Shown piece by piece: positions 17,713 to 26,144 of a DNA stretch of 64,000 bases. The stretch is taken from positions 1-64,000 of the forward strand of contig NZ_JAENHN010000039.1 in assembly GCF_016595795.1 (NCBI RefSeq), written 5' to 3'. Positions within the stretch are counted from its first letter, which is position 1, and every line of letters begins with the position of its first letter. Below the pieces are notes generated by a model. It worked only from the letters and a program-made list of their open reading frames with translations, was not told the DNA's origin and ran no database searches. Position numbers and translations under genes: made by a program. This stretch comes from Clostridium yunnanense. GTDB lineage: Bacteria > Bacillota > Clostridia > Clostridiales > Clostridiaceae.

Positions 17713-17734
17713 AAAGACTATAGACATAGTCTTT
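17713..17734. terminator. Terminator behind the recombinase operon
   Basis: A 9-bp stem (17713-17721 with 17726-17734) has a 4-nt loop, with T-runs on both strands. It is 54 bp past the end of the small recombination protein gene. The rest of the gap 17434-17787 shows no gene. Confidence 0.6.
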
Positions 17735-17787
17735 TACTACTTTAATCATATATAGTCTGTTTTTAGTAATATTAATTTTATAAATTT

Positions 17788-18159
17788 CTAAATTAGTTCC
17801 TTAACAAACACGATTTCTTTCTTTAGTCTCTTATATTTTTCTTTCCAAAATTCTATTTCTTCTTTTAATTGTTTATTTTCTTGTATAAGCTGTGATAGCT
17901 CTTGTCTACCATTTGGCGATAGTAAAGTTTTTTCTTCTTCTAGATATTCTTTTATTATCTCTTTATAAGGACTCCTGTTTAATGTTGCTATAGAAATACC
18001 TGATTGCTTTGAAAGTTCGGTTTTTACTAAAGGTATCTTCATTTTTCTAAAATAATCTAATTCCCTAATTAGTATCTTTTTATTTTTTTGTATTTTCTCT
18101 GCTGCAGATTTTTTTAAAGCTACAGCACCAGCTTTTCCTCTTTTATCATTACTACTCAT
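17788..18159 (-). CDS. Small recombination accessory protein (GinD/TnpC-like)
   Basis: 123 residues from the ATG at 18159, which has GAGGG upstream; a longer in-frame start lies inside nrdG and has no site. The N-terminal part is basic (SSNDKRGKAGAVALKKSA), the middle holds a short helix-turn-helix-like segment (VKTELSKQSGISIATLNRS), and the C-terminal 45 residues are a clear coiled coil (heptads of Leu/Ile with Lys/Glu). This is the pattern of Tn554 TnpC and the fourth protein of GInt islands, needed there with the three integrases. It is the last gene of the operon and is separated from the recombinases by the inserted nrdG. Confidence 0.75.
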   Translation of the reverse strand: MSSNDKRGKAGAVALKKSAAEKIQKNKKILIRELDYFRKMKIPLVKTELSKQSGISIATLNRSPYKEIIKEYLEEEKTLLSPNGRQELSQLIQENKQLKEEIEFWKEKYKRLKKEIVFVKELI

Positions 18160-18175
18160 TTTACAGCCCTCTAAT

Positions 18176-18703
18176 TTAATACTTAAGTGTGATTGCCTCA
18201 CCTTTTTTTAGACTTTCCTTAACATCTATAATTCTCTGATTGCTTGAACCTCTGAATTTCAAAGTATCTGCCATCTTATTTTTTTCAAATCTTCCATCTA
18301 CTAAAACATCTATATACTTTAATAATTCATTCCATCCACGTCTACTATCCTTATTTGTCAAAATAAATTCATATGTATATCCGGTATAACACCATATATT
18401 AAAATTGGGATTATCAACAGATTCCTTGACTCTTTTTGCTATATATGCGAACTTTTCAGCCTGTTCCCAAGGATCTCCACCAGAAAAGGTCACCCCTGAT
18501 AAAATTGGATTCTTCACTATTTCATCAATTAATTCATCCATATCCTTCAACTCACCACCATCCATTGGATGGGTTTCTACATTAAAACACCCTTCACAAT
18601 TATGACGGCACCCTTGTCCAAATAGAACTCTTCTCACTCCTGGTCCATTAACCAAGCTTTCATGCATAAGTCCTGATAAACGAATCTCTTTATTCATAAT
18701 CAT
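18176..18703 (-). CDS. nrdG: Anaerobic ribonucleotide reductase activating protein, island copy
   Basis: Complete 175-residue radical-SAM activase that makes the glycyl radical on NrdD. Visible in order: NGPGVRRVLFGQGC, the full cluster motif CRHNCEGC, GVTFSGGDPWEQ, NIWCYTGYTYEF, IDVLVDGRFE, RGSSNQRIIDV. It is clearly related to, but diverged from, the split host gene at 3925/25177, so it came with the island and is not a recent local duplicate. It lies between the third recombinase and the small recombination protein, in the same direction, and would be expressed with them. No ribosome binding site stands directly before ATG 18703 or 18697; a short upstream frame with a strong site ends across its start, suggesting translational coupling. 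Confidence 0.93.
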   Translation of the reverse strand: MIMNKEIRLSGLMHESLVNGPGVRRVLFGQGCRHNCEGCFNVETHPMDGGELKDMDELIDEIVKNPILSGVTFSGGDPWEQAEKFAYIAKRVKESVDNPNFNIWCYTGYTYEFILTNKDSRRGWNELLKYIDVLVDGRFEKNKMADTLKFRGSSNQRIIDVKESLKKGEAITLKY

Positions 18704-18731
18704 TCAGTAATTTGGTACAGTTAAACACCAA
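18690..18731 (-). promoter_or_regulatory. Possible leader peptide coupled to island nrdG
   Basis: AAGGAAGGAG (18743-18752 on the complement) is followed after 11 nt by TTG at 18731, opening a 13-codon frame whose TAA (18692-18690) overlaps the nrdG start. The same bases contain a TTTGGT/ACCAAA stem. Translation of this frame could open the nrdG start. Weak but specific evidence. Confidence 0.35.
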
Positions 18732-18773
18732 ATATTACTATACTCCTTCCTTTTCACTAATTCTCACTAACTA

Positions 18774-20933
18774 CTACTTTTTAGGTCTACCACGTTTCTT
18801 GCATACCTTATTTTTAATATAATCAAACTTTGCATCTATTTCTTCTATATTAACACCTATTCTATTTATATAAAATTCTTTAATCCGTTCAAGTTGATTA
18901 TTAGTCTTTAACACCAAGCCATCTAATCCCCTTTTCATTTTATCTTGTCTGCTTTTAAATAATCTTTCTAAATAATTATCAAAAAAATCTAAGCCTATAT
19001 TTTTAAAATCTAAGTCATCACAATCTAAACATGGTAGTCTCATAAATTCACACTCAAAACTATCATCAAAGGCTTTAGCCATACAATCACCACATGGCAT
19101 AGGCATTATCATCTCTGGAAACTCCTTGATTATAGCTTCCTTAACAACACCATTTAAGGTCTTGTTTTCTATATCACTTAATATTTGCTTTAACTTATCA
19201 AGATCATCTTCTTTTATATCGTCCTCTTTTTTTAAAACGTATTGATCTCCAGCATTAATAGTTTCAAATAAATCTTTATAAAAGTGATTATATATATTAT
19301 CAGCATTCTTCATTCGTAATTCTTTACTAATGATATAATTATTATGTGAATCAATAGATTGGTGTCCCACCAAATAAGCAACTTCGTCTTCGGTTAAACC
19401 TGATTCTAGCCATGTAGATATTCTTATTCTTCTCAACGTATATAGTGAATATTTAGATTTATTATCTGTAGATATTATACCATTTCTGATCATTATTTCA
19501 TTGAAATAATCTTCTATAGTTTGTATAGTACTGACTCTTCCACGTTTATAAAAAAGCCTTTTAACTGTTTTTCCATCATATTGCATATATACTGGTAATG
19601 ATGATTTATTTATTATCTTCCACTTTTTAACTATAGACTGTACATTACTAATCATAGGTATATATCTCTCTTTGAACTTTTTTGCTCTATGTATATGTAA
19701 GCTTGGAATCTCAGTAGTTCCTTTATCACATTCATGCATAAGGCATATAACTTCAGTAGGTCTTGCACCTGTATAAAAACAGATTCTTATTATATCAATA
19801 TAAATATCATCTATATCCTCATAATTCGCTAAAATGGCTTTTTCTATTTTCACCCTATCTTCCATAGGAATAGGCGTTGGCTTAGAAAATATCGAATCAA
19901 AATATAGTTCGCTATATAGTCCGTTACTGGCAAATATATCACATTCTAACTCATTATTTATCAGTTCTTTTGATGAAAGATATTTAAATAGCCCATTTCT
20001 TAATTTTGATAGTCTCGTATTTACAGTTTCAGTTGAAAGTTTATTATTACCTTTAGTCATCAAACTTTTTGTATAATCAGCATAATCTTCAATGTGGCAA
20101 AACTTCAATTCGTTTAATCCACCAGCATCTGTATAATTCGAGTCAAACCATTCTATAAATTTTTTAGCTTCTAAAATCTTTGAATGCGCAGTTTCTTTAT
20201 ATTCTATCTTATATATATAAGCCATAAAATCGTTATATATATTCAATGAAAGATTATTCTTTATCAGTATTGAATCTACGTATTTTACTTTATTTCTTTG
20301 ACCTTTATTAATAAATTCAGCATTTTTTTCTATATTACCAAGATATTTAAGAACATAAAACATGTTGCTTATTAAAGCTGATTTTGAAGCCCATTCTGCA
20401 AATTCATAAAGTATATCTTCCGTTATATAATCTAAATCTACGCAATAATACAACATCAATTTTCTAAATCCTGATACTAAAGCCTTAGGCTCATATCCCA
20501 ATAAACTTGATGCAGATAGTATCCTTTGTATTTCATTATTATGTAATATCTCTGGAATTTTCAAATTTATATTCAAAACTACCTTATCTGCTTTAATTCT
20601 CTTAGCCAAGACCATAATTACATAATAGATCATATTGGTGTACTTTTTCTTACTTGATATTATTTTATTTGAACTTTTTGCATTTTCCCAACTATAAATA
20701 TCATTAAATTGTTCAATAGTCTTATCAAATCCTTTAAGATTCCATTCAATATTAGCACTTATATTTTTATTTCCTATTAAATATAACTCAAGAACATTTT
20801 TAAATAGGTCTCTGCTTAAGTGACTATTTATATTATCTATATTTAATATTTTTATAATTTGCTTTAGATTATATTTACTACTATATTCTAATTTTGAAAT
20901 ACTAGTATTAGTATACAAACTTTGACTCTCCAT
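18774..20933 (-). CDS. Tyrosine recombinase, third of three (GinC-like)
   Basis: 719 residues. The catalytic region begins near residue 395 with FYTGARPTEVICLMHE (first Arg), continues with TLRRIRISTWLESGLTEDEV (second Arg block) and GHQSIDSHNNYI (His and the probable nucleophile Tyr). A long N-terminal DNA-binding part precedes it. Behind the core is a cysteine cluster (MPCGDCMAKAF, CEFMRLPCLDCDD), probably a zinc site, and the C-terminus CKKRGRPKK is an AT-hook-like GRP motif. Its start overlaps the end of the previous recombinase gene by 26 bp. The order of three large recombinases in one operon is diagnostic for GInt/RIT-type elements. Confidence 0.88.
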   Translation of the reverse strand: MESQSLYTNTSISKLEYSSKYNLKQIIKILNIDNINSHLSRDLFKNVLELYLIGNKNISANIEWNLKGFDKTIEQFNDIYSWENAKSSNKIISSKKKYTNMIYYVIMVLAKRIKADKVVLNINLKIPEILHNNEIQRILSASSLLGYEPKALVSGFRKLMLYYCVDLDYITEDILYEFAEWASKSALISNMFYVLKYLGNIEKNAEFINKGQRNKVKYVDSILIKNNLSLNIYNDFMAYIYKIEYKETAHSKILEAKKFIEWFDSNYTDAGGLNELKFCHIEDYADYTKSLMTKGNNKLSTETVNTRLSKLRNGLFKYLSSKELINNELECDIFASNGLYSELYFDSIFSKPTPIPMEDRVKIEKAILANYEDIDDIYIDIIRICFYTGARPTEVICLMHECDKGTTEIPSLHIHRAKKFKERYIPMISNVQSIVKKWKIINKSSLPVYMQYDGKTVKRLFYKRGRVSTIQTIEDYFNEIMIRNGIISTDNKSKYSLYTLRRIRISTWLESGLTEDEVAYLVGHQSIDSHNNYIISKELRMKNADNIYNHFYKDLFETINAGDQYVLKKEDDIKEDDLDKLKQILSDIENKTLNGVVKEAIIKEFPEMIMPMPCGDCMAKAFDDSFECEFMRLPCLDCDDLDFKNIGLDFFDNYLERLFKSRQDKMKRGLDGLVLKTNNQLERIKEFYINRIGVNIEEIDAKFDYIKNKVCKKRGRPKK

Positions 20934-23391
20934 CTGATTCCTCTCTTAATAATTTAGTTCTTAATTTACTGATTTCCTCATCGGTCATCCCTAATTCGCT
21001 CAACCACTTTTCTTGATACTTTAATTCTATTATTAACTGCGAATTGCACTCTTCTAATATAGTATTCTCCCAATCTCTTCCCAGCTTACTTTTTAAAATA
21101 GCGAAATTTTTCGAATATCTATCCGCCAATTCTTCTAAATAAGTTTCACATGTATAAAAGAAATCGCACCTTTCACATCCACCAACTATCTCACACTTTT
21201 TAGAAAAGCAAAATCCAAAACCTAAAAACTTAGTCACATCATTTCTTTGTATATCCTGAGTCATTTTTTTCACTATTTCAATATATCTTTCTATTGAATA
21301 TGGAGTTTTTAACATTTCCTTTATTATTTCAGCACCTTTACCTACTATCATACCTTCTTCAATAAGCCTAAGAGCTTGTAACTGTCTCTTATCTTGATTT
21401 TGTTTCGTATATCTTCTAGCCATTTCAGAAGATCGATGACCAGAATCAACCTTTACAGCAGCAATACTTCCATTAGTAATTTCATATATGTCATTAAATT
21501 TCTGATGCCTAAATCCATGAATCTTTACATCTGCGAATTCTACCAATTCGCCACAGTCATCTAAAATATTTGCCTTGCTCAATATATCAGAAAATTTCTC
21601 ATATATATATGTTCTAGATAATAGCTTATTGTCATATTGAAATAATGAATATACATGTTTGCCTAATCTTTCGTTATAGAACTTTATTTTTATTTCAAGA
21701 TTTTCAAATCTTTTTATCAAATACTTCAAAGGCTCAATTCCCCATGGGAGAACAGATGTAATTTTATTTTTCACGCCAATCTTATCTACTACCTGAAGTG
21801 ATATCTCTGCAGATTCATATGTGCTATTGTATAAGCAATTAGGTTCTAGCCATAAAACTTCTTCTTTCCTTAAACCAGTAGCTGATGCTATTAGCATATA
21901 CATCTTAAATAATAACTCTTGATCACTAGATGGTTCAAATAAAAGTATTTGTTGCAGTATTAGTTTACTGTACTCTCTTTCCTTAAACATTCTTGGTTTA
22001 CAATCTTCTTTTCGAATATATCTTTCATTAATGTCAACAATTCTTGTATTTATTATATTTTCTCTCTGTGTCCATTCAAAAAACATAGCTACAAGACTTA
22101 TTTTTACTTCTTTTGTTCTCTCTTTATATTTATTATTCATTATCACATACTCTTTATATTCTAACCAATGAGCTTCATTTATTTCATCTAGTCCCAATAT
22201 TCCATGATAATTCTTACTAACCCACTTAAAGAATTGTCTTATATAAATTAAAGGCATTTCTGTTTTGTAATTTTTATTGATATACTTTTTTTGTAAATAT
22301 TCTTTTATTACTTCCTTGGTTTTTTCACATTTTGTTCCATAATCTAATTCAATATATTGTGGAAGTTTATAAGGAAGTGCCTGTCTATTCATAATGCCTA
22401 ATACTTTTTCTAATATAGTAGGGAAGCGCTCGTTATTCGCAACTCCTGTAAAAAAATTTTTATCTCTTAATCTAAGTATATCCTCATATGTTATTTCGTT
22501 AACATTAGTTTTTCTCAAGAATATTAATGCTTTAATAATTTGTACAAGAAATTTACTCTTTCTACGGTCAAGTCCTTTAACTTCCTTTTCATAACCCTCC
22601 CAAAACTCACTAGGAACTAAATTGAAATAATTTATTATCTCTCTATAGTTATTAATTCTAACTTCTTGTATATTATATTGGGGCTTAATGTGCTGTTTTA
22701 AACATAAAAAAATTACAAATACATTTTCTCTATAAATAAAATTCTTTTGTTTTAAGAATTCTTCTGGTGTGTTAAAGTTCATTATTATTTTTCTATATAA
22801 AACTCTTACATTTTCTAATGGTTTATCTCCATGAAATACATTTTTAATATAATCTTCTAATTCTTCAATAGGAGGAAACTCACACCTCCTAGAATCAGGA
22901 TTTATCATCATAACTAATTTTTGGAACTTACTTAAAAAGGATATCTTTTGAGGAGTAATAGTATTAAAATCTTTATCTTTTAATTTGATAGTGTCCCTAT
23001 AGGTTATACATTCTAATCTTTCCTTATTTAAATAAATTAAAGCTTTAATTATCTGAGAACAGAATCTTGTTTCTTGCTCTGGACTAATACCTATCATATC
23101 TTTATAGGTTGAAATAAATTCTTCAGGAATTAATTTATAGTATTGCACTAACTTAGGCGAATTTGTTATTATTAAGCTTTGCAAGTTGCATTTAGGTCTA
23201 ACTCCTAGCTTTAAACAAAGAAATATTACCACTTTATGTTCACTTCTCTTATATTCATCTTTATTTAAAAAATCCTTAGGAGTTTTATATTTTATAAGTA
23301 CATCCTCATATAATTTACGTGATTTTTCTGAGCATTCGTATATGACACTATCATTATATTCCCCAAATTCATTAACTCCTGGAAACTCCAT
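20908..23391 (-). CDS. Tyrosine recombinase, second of three (GinB-like)
   Basis: 827 residues, the largest of the trio. After about 350 residues that include an internal repeat (YRDTIKLKDKDF and YEDILRLRDKNF, each after a leucine-rich helix) comes a SAM-like core-binding domain. The catalytic domain then follows with ASATGLRKEEVLWLEPNC (first Arg), IHGFRHQKFNDIYE (His-x-x-Arg) and VDSGHRSSEMARRYTKQN (His and Tyr). A C-terminal cysteine cluster (CFSKKCEIVGGCERCDFFY) probably binds zinc. It begins 8 bp after the first recombinase stop and overlaps the third by 26 bp, so the three are made together in fixed ratio. Confidence 0.9.
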   Translation of the reverse strand: MEFPGVNEFGEYNDSVIYECSEKSRKLYEDVLIKYKTPKDFLNKDEYKRSEHKVVIFLCLKLGVRPKCNLQSLIITNSPKLVQYYKLIPEEFISTYKDMIGISPEQETRFCSQIIKALIYLNKERLECITYRDTIKLKDKDFNTITPQKISFLSKFQKLVMMINPDSRRCEFPPIEELEDYIKNVFHGDKPLENVRVLYRKIIMNFNTPEEFLKQKNFIYRENVFVIFLCLKQHIKPQYNIQEVRINNYREIINYFNLVPSEFWEGYEKEVKGLDRRKSKFLVQIIKALIFLRKTNVNEITYEDILRLRDKNFFTGVANNERFPTILEKVLGIMNRQALPYKLPQYIELDYGTKCEKTKEVIKEYLQKKYINKNYKTEMPLIYIRQFFKWVSKNYHGILGLDEINEAHWLEYKEYVIMNNKYKERTKEVKISLVAMFFEWTQRENIINTRIVDINERYIRKEDCKPRMFKEREYSKLILQQILLFEPSSDQELLFKMYMLIASATGLRKEEVLWLEPNCLYNSTYESAEISLQVVDKIGVKNKITSVLPWGIEPLKYLIKRFENLEIKIKFYNERLGKHVYSLFQYDNKLLSRTYIYEKFSDILSKANILDDCGELVEFADVKIHGFRHQKFNDIYEITNGSIAAVKVDSGHRSSEMARRYTKQNQDKRQLQALRLIEEGMIVGKGAEIIKEMLKTPYSIERYIEIVKKMTQDIQRNDVTKFLGFGFCFSKKCEIVGGCERCDFFYTCETYLEELADRYSKNFAILKSKLGRDWENTILEECNSQLIIELKYQEKWLSELGMTDEEISKLRTKLLREESDGESKFVY

Positions 23392-23399
23392 ATACCTAA

Positions 23400-24773
23400 T
23401 TACCTTTCTTGAAATTTAGTATCTTCCATCTTTTTCAACAACTTAATATTATCTTCTCTGAAAAAATGAATATATGTTTCTCTTGTGGTCTTAGAGTTTT
23501 CATGTCCTAATATTCTCGCTAGTTGATCTAATTCCACATCTGCATCTATTTTTTTCATCTTACTAACCCATACACTTGCGTACGTATGCCTAAACGAATG
23601 TATAGTTAACTCTCCCTTCCTGTGATGAAGCCCTGAATTTTGTAGCACTTCATTAAAGATCTGATAAGTTCTTTGGTATTTTAATCTACCTCCACTCCTA
23701 TTAATAAACATAAATTTATGTTTCTTTTTCTTTGCTTTCATTGTTATATTTCTATAAAATACACACTGTCTATACAAACTAAAAAATGTTTGATCTGTAT
23801 CTATAAATTGAACTACTCTACTTTTATTATTCTTTATCTTCAAATCTGGAGGATTTTCCGGTCTACATACTATAGATACTTCCCATATATTTTCTTCCTT
23901 GCTCTTACATCTTATATCTGATTCTTTAGTAGTTAAAAATTTATCTCCATCATTTATGTTGTACTTTTCTATCTGAATCGCTAATGCTTCACTTATTCTC
24001 AAACCAGTTTTTCTAATTAGATAGAATAAAAGCTTAATTAGTGGATTTTTATTTTGACTTAGAACATAAAAAAAACTCTTTTCTTCTTCTTTTTCAAATA
24101 TACAATTTACTTCGATAGGGGAACATACTTTACTATTAATATTGTAGATTCCTACTGACTTCAAAACTCCATTTACCGAATAAACAAATTTTTTATTATT
24201 ATACCTATGACCAAGTAACTTACTATCAGCATTCACTAATATCTCTTTAATAGTAAATATTTTATTCAAATCTATATCTCTATTTTTAACTTCATATAAA
24301 TACATTAAATAGAGCTTTACATTATTTGAAATTCTAATAATAGATCCTTCATCATACCCGATAGTTTTGCTATTATCTAATATTGAAACATTATCTCTTT
24401 TATATTCTTCTAGAATAGGTAACCTATTTACCATGCTTCTTTCTATCGTATCATTAACTCTAAAGTTTGGATCAATTATTTTCATATATCCGCCACAAAA
24501 TTCATTTAACTCATTATATGTCAAAAGTTCCGGTGTAATATTAATCGTACTCATAAAGTCGTATAAAATGCATAAATCATATACTTTCCTCTTTACAGAA
24601 TTTAAGGTGTCTCCATACCTCTTTTTCCGTTCTTTTAAGAAATGATACACATCACTTACTGGCTTATTGAAATTATCAATAAGAATATAAAAACATGTTT
24701 CTCCGTTCACATCTTTAAGTTCTCTAACATAATTAAGTCCACTTATTTCAATGTTTTTATAATCTATGTTCAT
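23400..24773 (-). CDS. Tyrosine recombinase, first of three (GinA-like)
   Basis: 457 residues, the most canonical integrase of the operon: LIRKTGLRISEALAIQIEKY (first Arg), LTIHSFRHTYASVWVSKMKK (His-x-x-Arg) and ARILGHENSKTTRETYIHFF (His and nucleophile Tyr). GAGGAG stands before the ATG. It is the gene nearest the island end, 280 bp from the terminal repeat, as in Tn554 and GInts, where integration and excision need all recombinases of the operon. Its promoter must lie in 24774-24910, just inside a hairpin that blocks read-through from the host genes. Confidence 0.92.
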   Translation of the reverse strand: MNIDYKNIEISGLNYVRELKDVNGETCFYILIDNFNKPVSDVYHFLKERKKRYGDTLNSVKRKVYDLCILYDFMSTINITPELLTYNELNEFCGGYMKIIDPNFRVNDTIERSMVNRLPILEEYKRDNVSILDNSKTIGYDEGSIIRISNNVKLYLMYLYEVKNRDIDLNKIFTIKEILVNADSKLLGHRYNNKKFVYSVNGVLKSVGIYNINSKVCSPIEVNCIFEKEEEKSFFYVLSQNKNPLIKLLFYLIRKTGLRISEALAIQIEKYNINDGDKFLTTKESDIRCKSKEENIWEVSIVCRPENPPDLKIKNNKSRVVQFIDTDQTFFSLYRQCVFYRNITMKAKKKKHKFMFINRSGGRLKYQRTYQIFNEVLQNSGLHHRKGELTIHSFRHTYASVWVSKMKKIDADVELDQLARILGHENSKTTRETYIHFFREDNIKLLKKMEDTKFQER

Positions 24774-24911
24774 AATTTCTCCTCTTCTATGTATGATTCA
24801 TATTATCATATATAAATTTTACCATATTATTCAATATATTGATATATAGCTTTCTAATTCACTATACTCTACTTTTCTTATTTATGATAATCAATTTATT
24901 AGATACTAATT

Positions 24912-24967
24912 AAATAAAGAGTTAAGCAAGCAATTATCTTATTTTTTGCTCACCTAACTCTTTATTT
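24912..24967 (-). terminator. Hairpin isolating the recombinase operon from host transcription
   Basis: A 13-bp stem (24912-24924 with 24955-24967) is extended by five pairs after a 4-nt bulge and is followed on the minus strand by TTTAATTAG. It lies between the truncated host nrdG and the first recombinase. Confidence 0.65.
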
Positions 24968-25053
24968 ATGATTATAAATCTATATCACACAATTTATTTA
25001 TTGCACCCCTTCATATTACTAGGTTAATACCGATTAGCATCTATTTATCAATT

Positions 25054-25066
25054 AAATTATAGATAC
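25054..25066. repeat. Right terminal inverted repeat of the island
   Basis: AAATTATAGATAC is the inverted partner of 4330-4342 (12 of 13). It lies at the point where the N-terminal nrdG fragment stops resembling nrdG. Confidence 0.7.
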
Positions 25067-25177
25067 TTCCTTACAATTATGTTTACATCCCTGAGAAAAG
25101 AAAACTCTTCTTATTCCAGGACCATTTACTAAACTTTCATGTAATATGCCTGAAAGTCTTATCATTTTGTCTTCCAT
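25067..25177 (-). pseudogene. nrdG: N-terminal part of host nrdG, cut by the island
   Basis: An ATG at 25177 with GAGGTG upstream opens a frame reading MEDKMIRLSGILHESLVNGP, then GIRRVFFSQGCKHNCK, which is nrdG up to the second cysteine of the cluster motif. The next residues (EVSII, stop at 25052) are island sequence. The rest of the gene lies at 3925-4329. The fragment is 32 bp behind the HD hydrolase gene and was probably the last gene of that operon. Confidence 0.92.
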
Positions 25178-25209
25178 TACTAAATCAACACCTCAACTTT
25201 TTCTGAGCC

Positions 25210-25857
25210 CTATAGCTCTCCATTCCACTCTTTGTAAAATTGATCTAAAAACAGTTGCATAAACTTATGTCTTTCCTCTGCTAACACTTTTCCCCTCTCT
25301 GTATTCATCATATCCTTTAACAGAAGAAGTTTTTCGTAAAAGTGGTTTATCGTATTACTTCCACTTTTCTTATAAGCTTCAAAACTATGGTGCATTTCAT
25401 AAGCTACACTCGGATTGTACATCTCTCTACCTTTAAACCCACCATAAGCAAAAGCTCTACCTATTCCAATAGCCCCTATAGCATCCAATCTATCTGCATC
25501 TTGAACTATCATACCTTCGATAGAATCCATCTGTGTAGCAACTTTTGCTCCTTTGAAGGTCACATTATCTATAATGTAACAAACCTTAGCTATAGTATCT
25601 GCATCTACATTCAATCCTTCAAGCCATTGCTTGGCAGCCCTACTCCCTGCTTTTTCATCTCCATCATTAAACTTCCAATCAGCAATATCGTGTAACAATG
25701 CAGCTAATTCAACAATGTCTTTATCGCATTCCTCAACCGCAGCTATATTTTTAGCATTCTGCCAAACTCTATATATATGCCACCAATCATGGCCACTTCC
25801 TTCACCACTGAATTTTTTTTCTAGCATTTCTGCAGTTTTTTGTATTGTATCAATCAT
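25210..25857 (-). CDS. HD-domain phosphohydrolase
   Basis: About 215 residues. The HD metal site is complete: HDWWHIYRVW (first His), ELAALLHDIADWKF (His-Asp) and QDADRLDAIGAIG (last Asp). This is the pattern of YedJ-like single-domain HD proteins, which act on nucleotides or related phosphates; the substrate is not shown by sequence. The ATG at 25857 is chosen because GGAGGTAAGG precedes it; an earlier in-frame ATG lacks a site. It lies just before the interrupted nrdG and may have been its operon partner. Confidence 0.85.
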   Translation of the reverse strand: MIDTIQKTAEMLEKKFSGEGSGHDWWHIYRVWQNAKNIAAVEECDKDIVELAALLHDIADWKFNDGDEKAGSRAAKQWLEGLNVDADTIAKVCYIIDNVTFKGAKVATQMDSIEGMIVQDADRLDAIGAIGIGRAFAYGGFKGREMYNPSVAYEMHHSFEAYKKSGSNTINHFYEKLLLLKDMMNTERGKVLAEERHKFMQLFLDQFYKEWNGEL

Positions 25858-26085
25858 AACCTTACCTCCATATTGATTAAGCAATTCATAGATAAAACAG
25901 TTCCAAACAGAATGATATTTGGATAAGCTTTACTATGAAGTAGTTTATCTATAGTATTCTGTAAGAGCCTTTGTTATTGATTATAATTTTAATAATATTA
26001 AGATTACAATCATGTAGCATTCTTTCATACTAAATTATAATATACATTGTTAATTAAATCATATATCAACATATAAATAATTTAT

Positions 26086-26128
26086 AAATACAAAAAGATA
26101 TAGGCTTTTCCTATATCTTTTTGTATTT
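26086..26128. terminator. Terminator behind the nitroreductase gene
   Basis: A perfect 19-bp stem (26086-26104 with 26110-26128) with a 5-nt loop, T-rich on both sides, lies directly past the nitroreductase stop. Confidence 0.85.
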
Positions 26129-26144
26129 AATTACTTATCTAATA

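Larger units (their letters stand above)
4330..25066. mobile_element. GInt/Tn554-like integrative island inserted in nrdG
   Basis: About 20.7 kb. Seen directly: the two halves of one nrdG flank it on the same strand; both ends carry the inverted repeat GTATCTATARTTT; three consecutive tyrosine recombinase genes plus a small coiled-coil protein gene lie at one end; cargo follows; the opposite end is AT-rich and gene-free. This three-part layout is that described for GInt islands (ginABCD, cargo, AT-rich end) and resembles Tn554. Cargo includes a complete second nrdG, a Septu pair, other probable defence genes and several decayed genes. The cargo lacks conjugation, replication or phage structural genes, so mobility would rest on the recombinases alone. 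The exact boundary is uncertain by up to six bases at each end. Confidence 0.85.

Noticed and set aside
18774-24773. Plain Tn554 assignment of the island
   Set aside because: Tn554 has two tyrosine recombinases plus TnpC; here three large recombinases precede the small protein, which fits GInt-type islands better.
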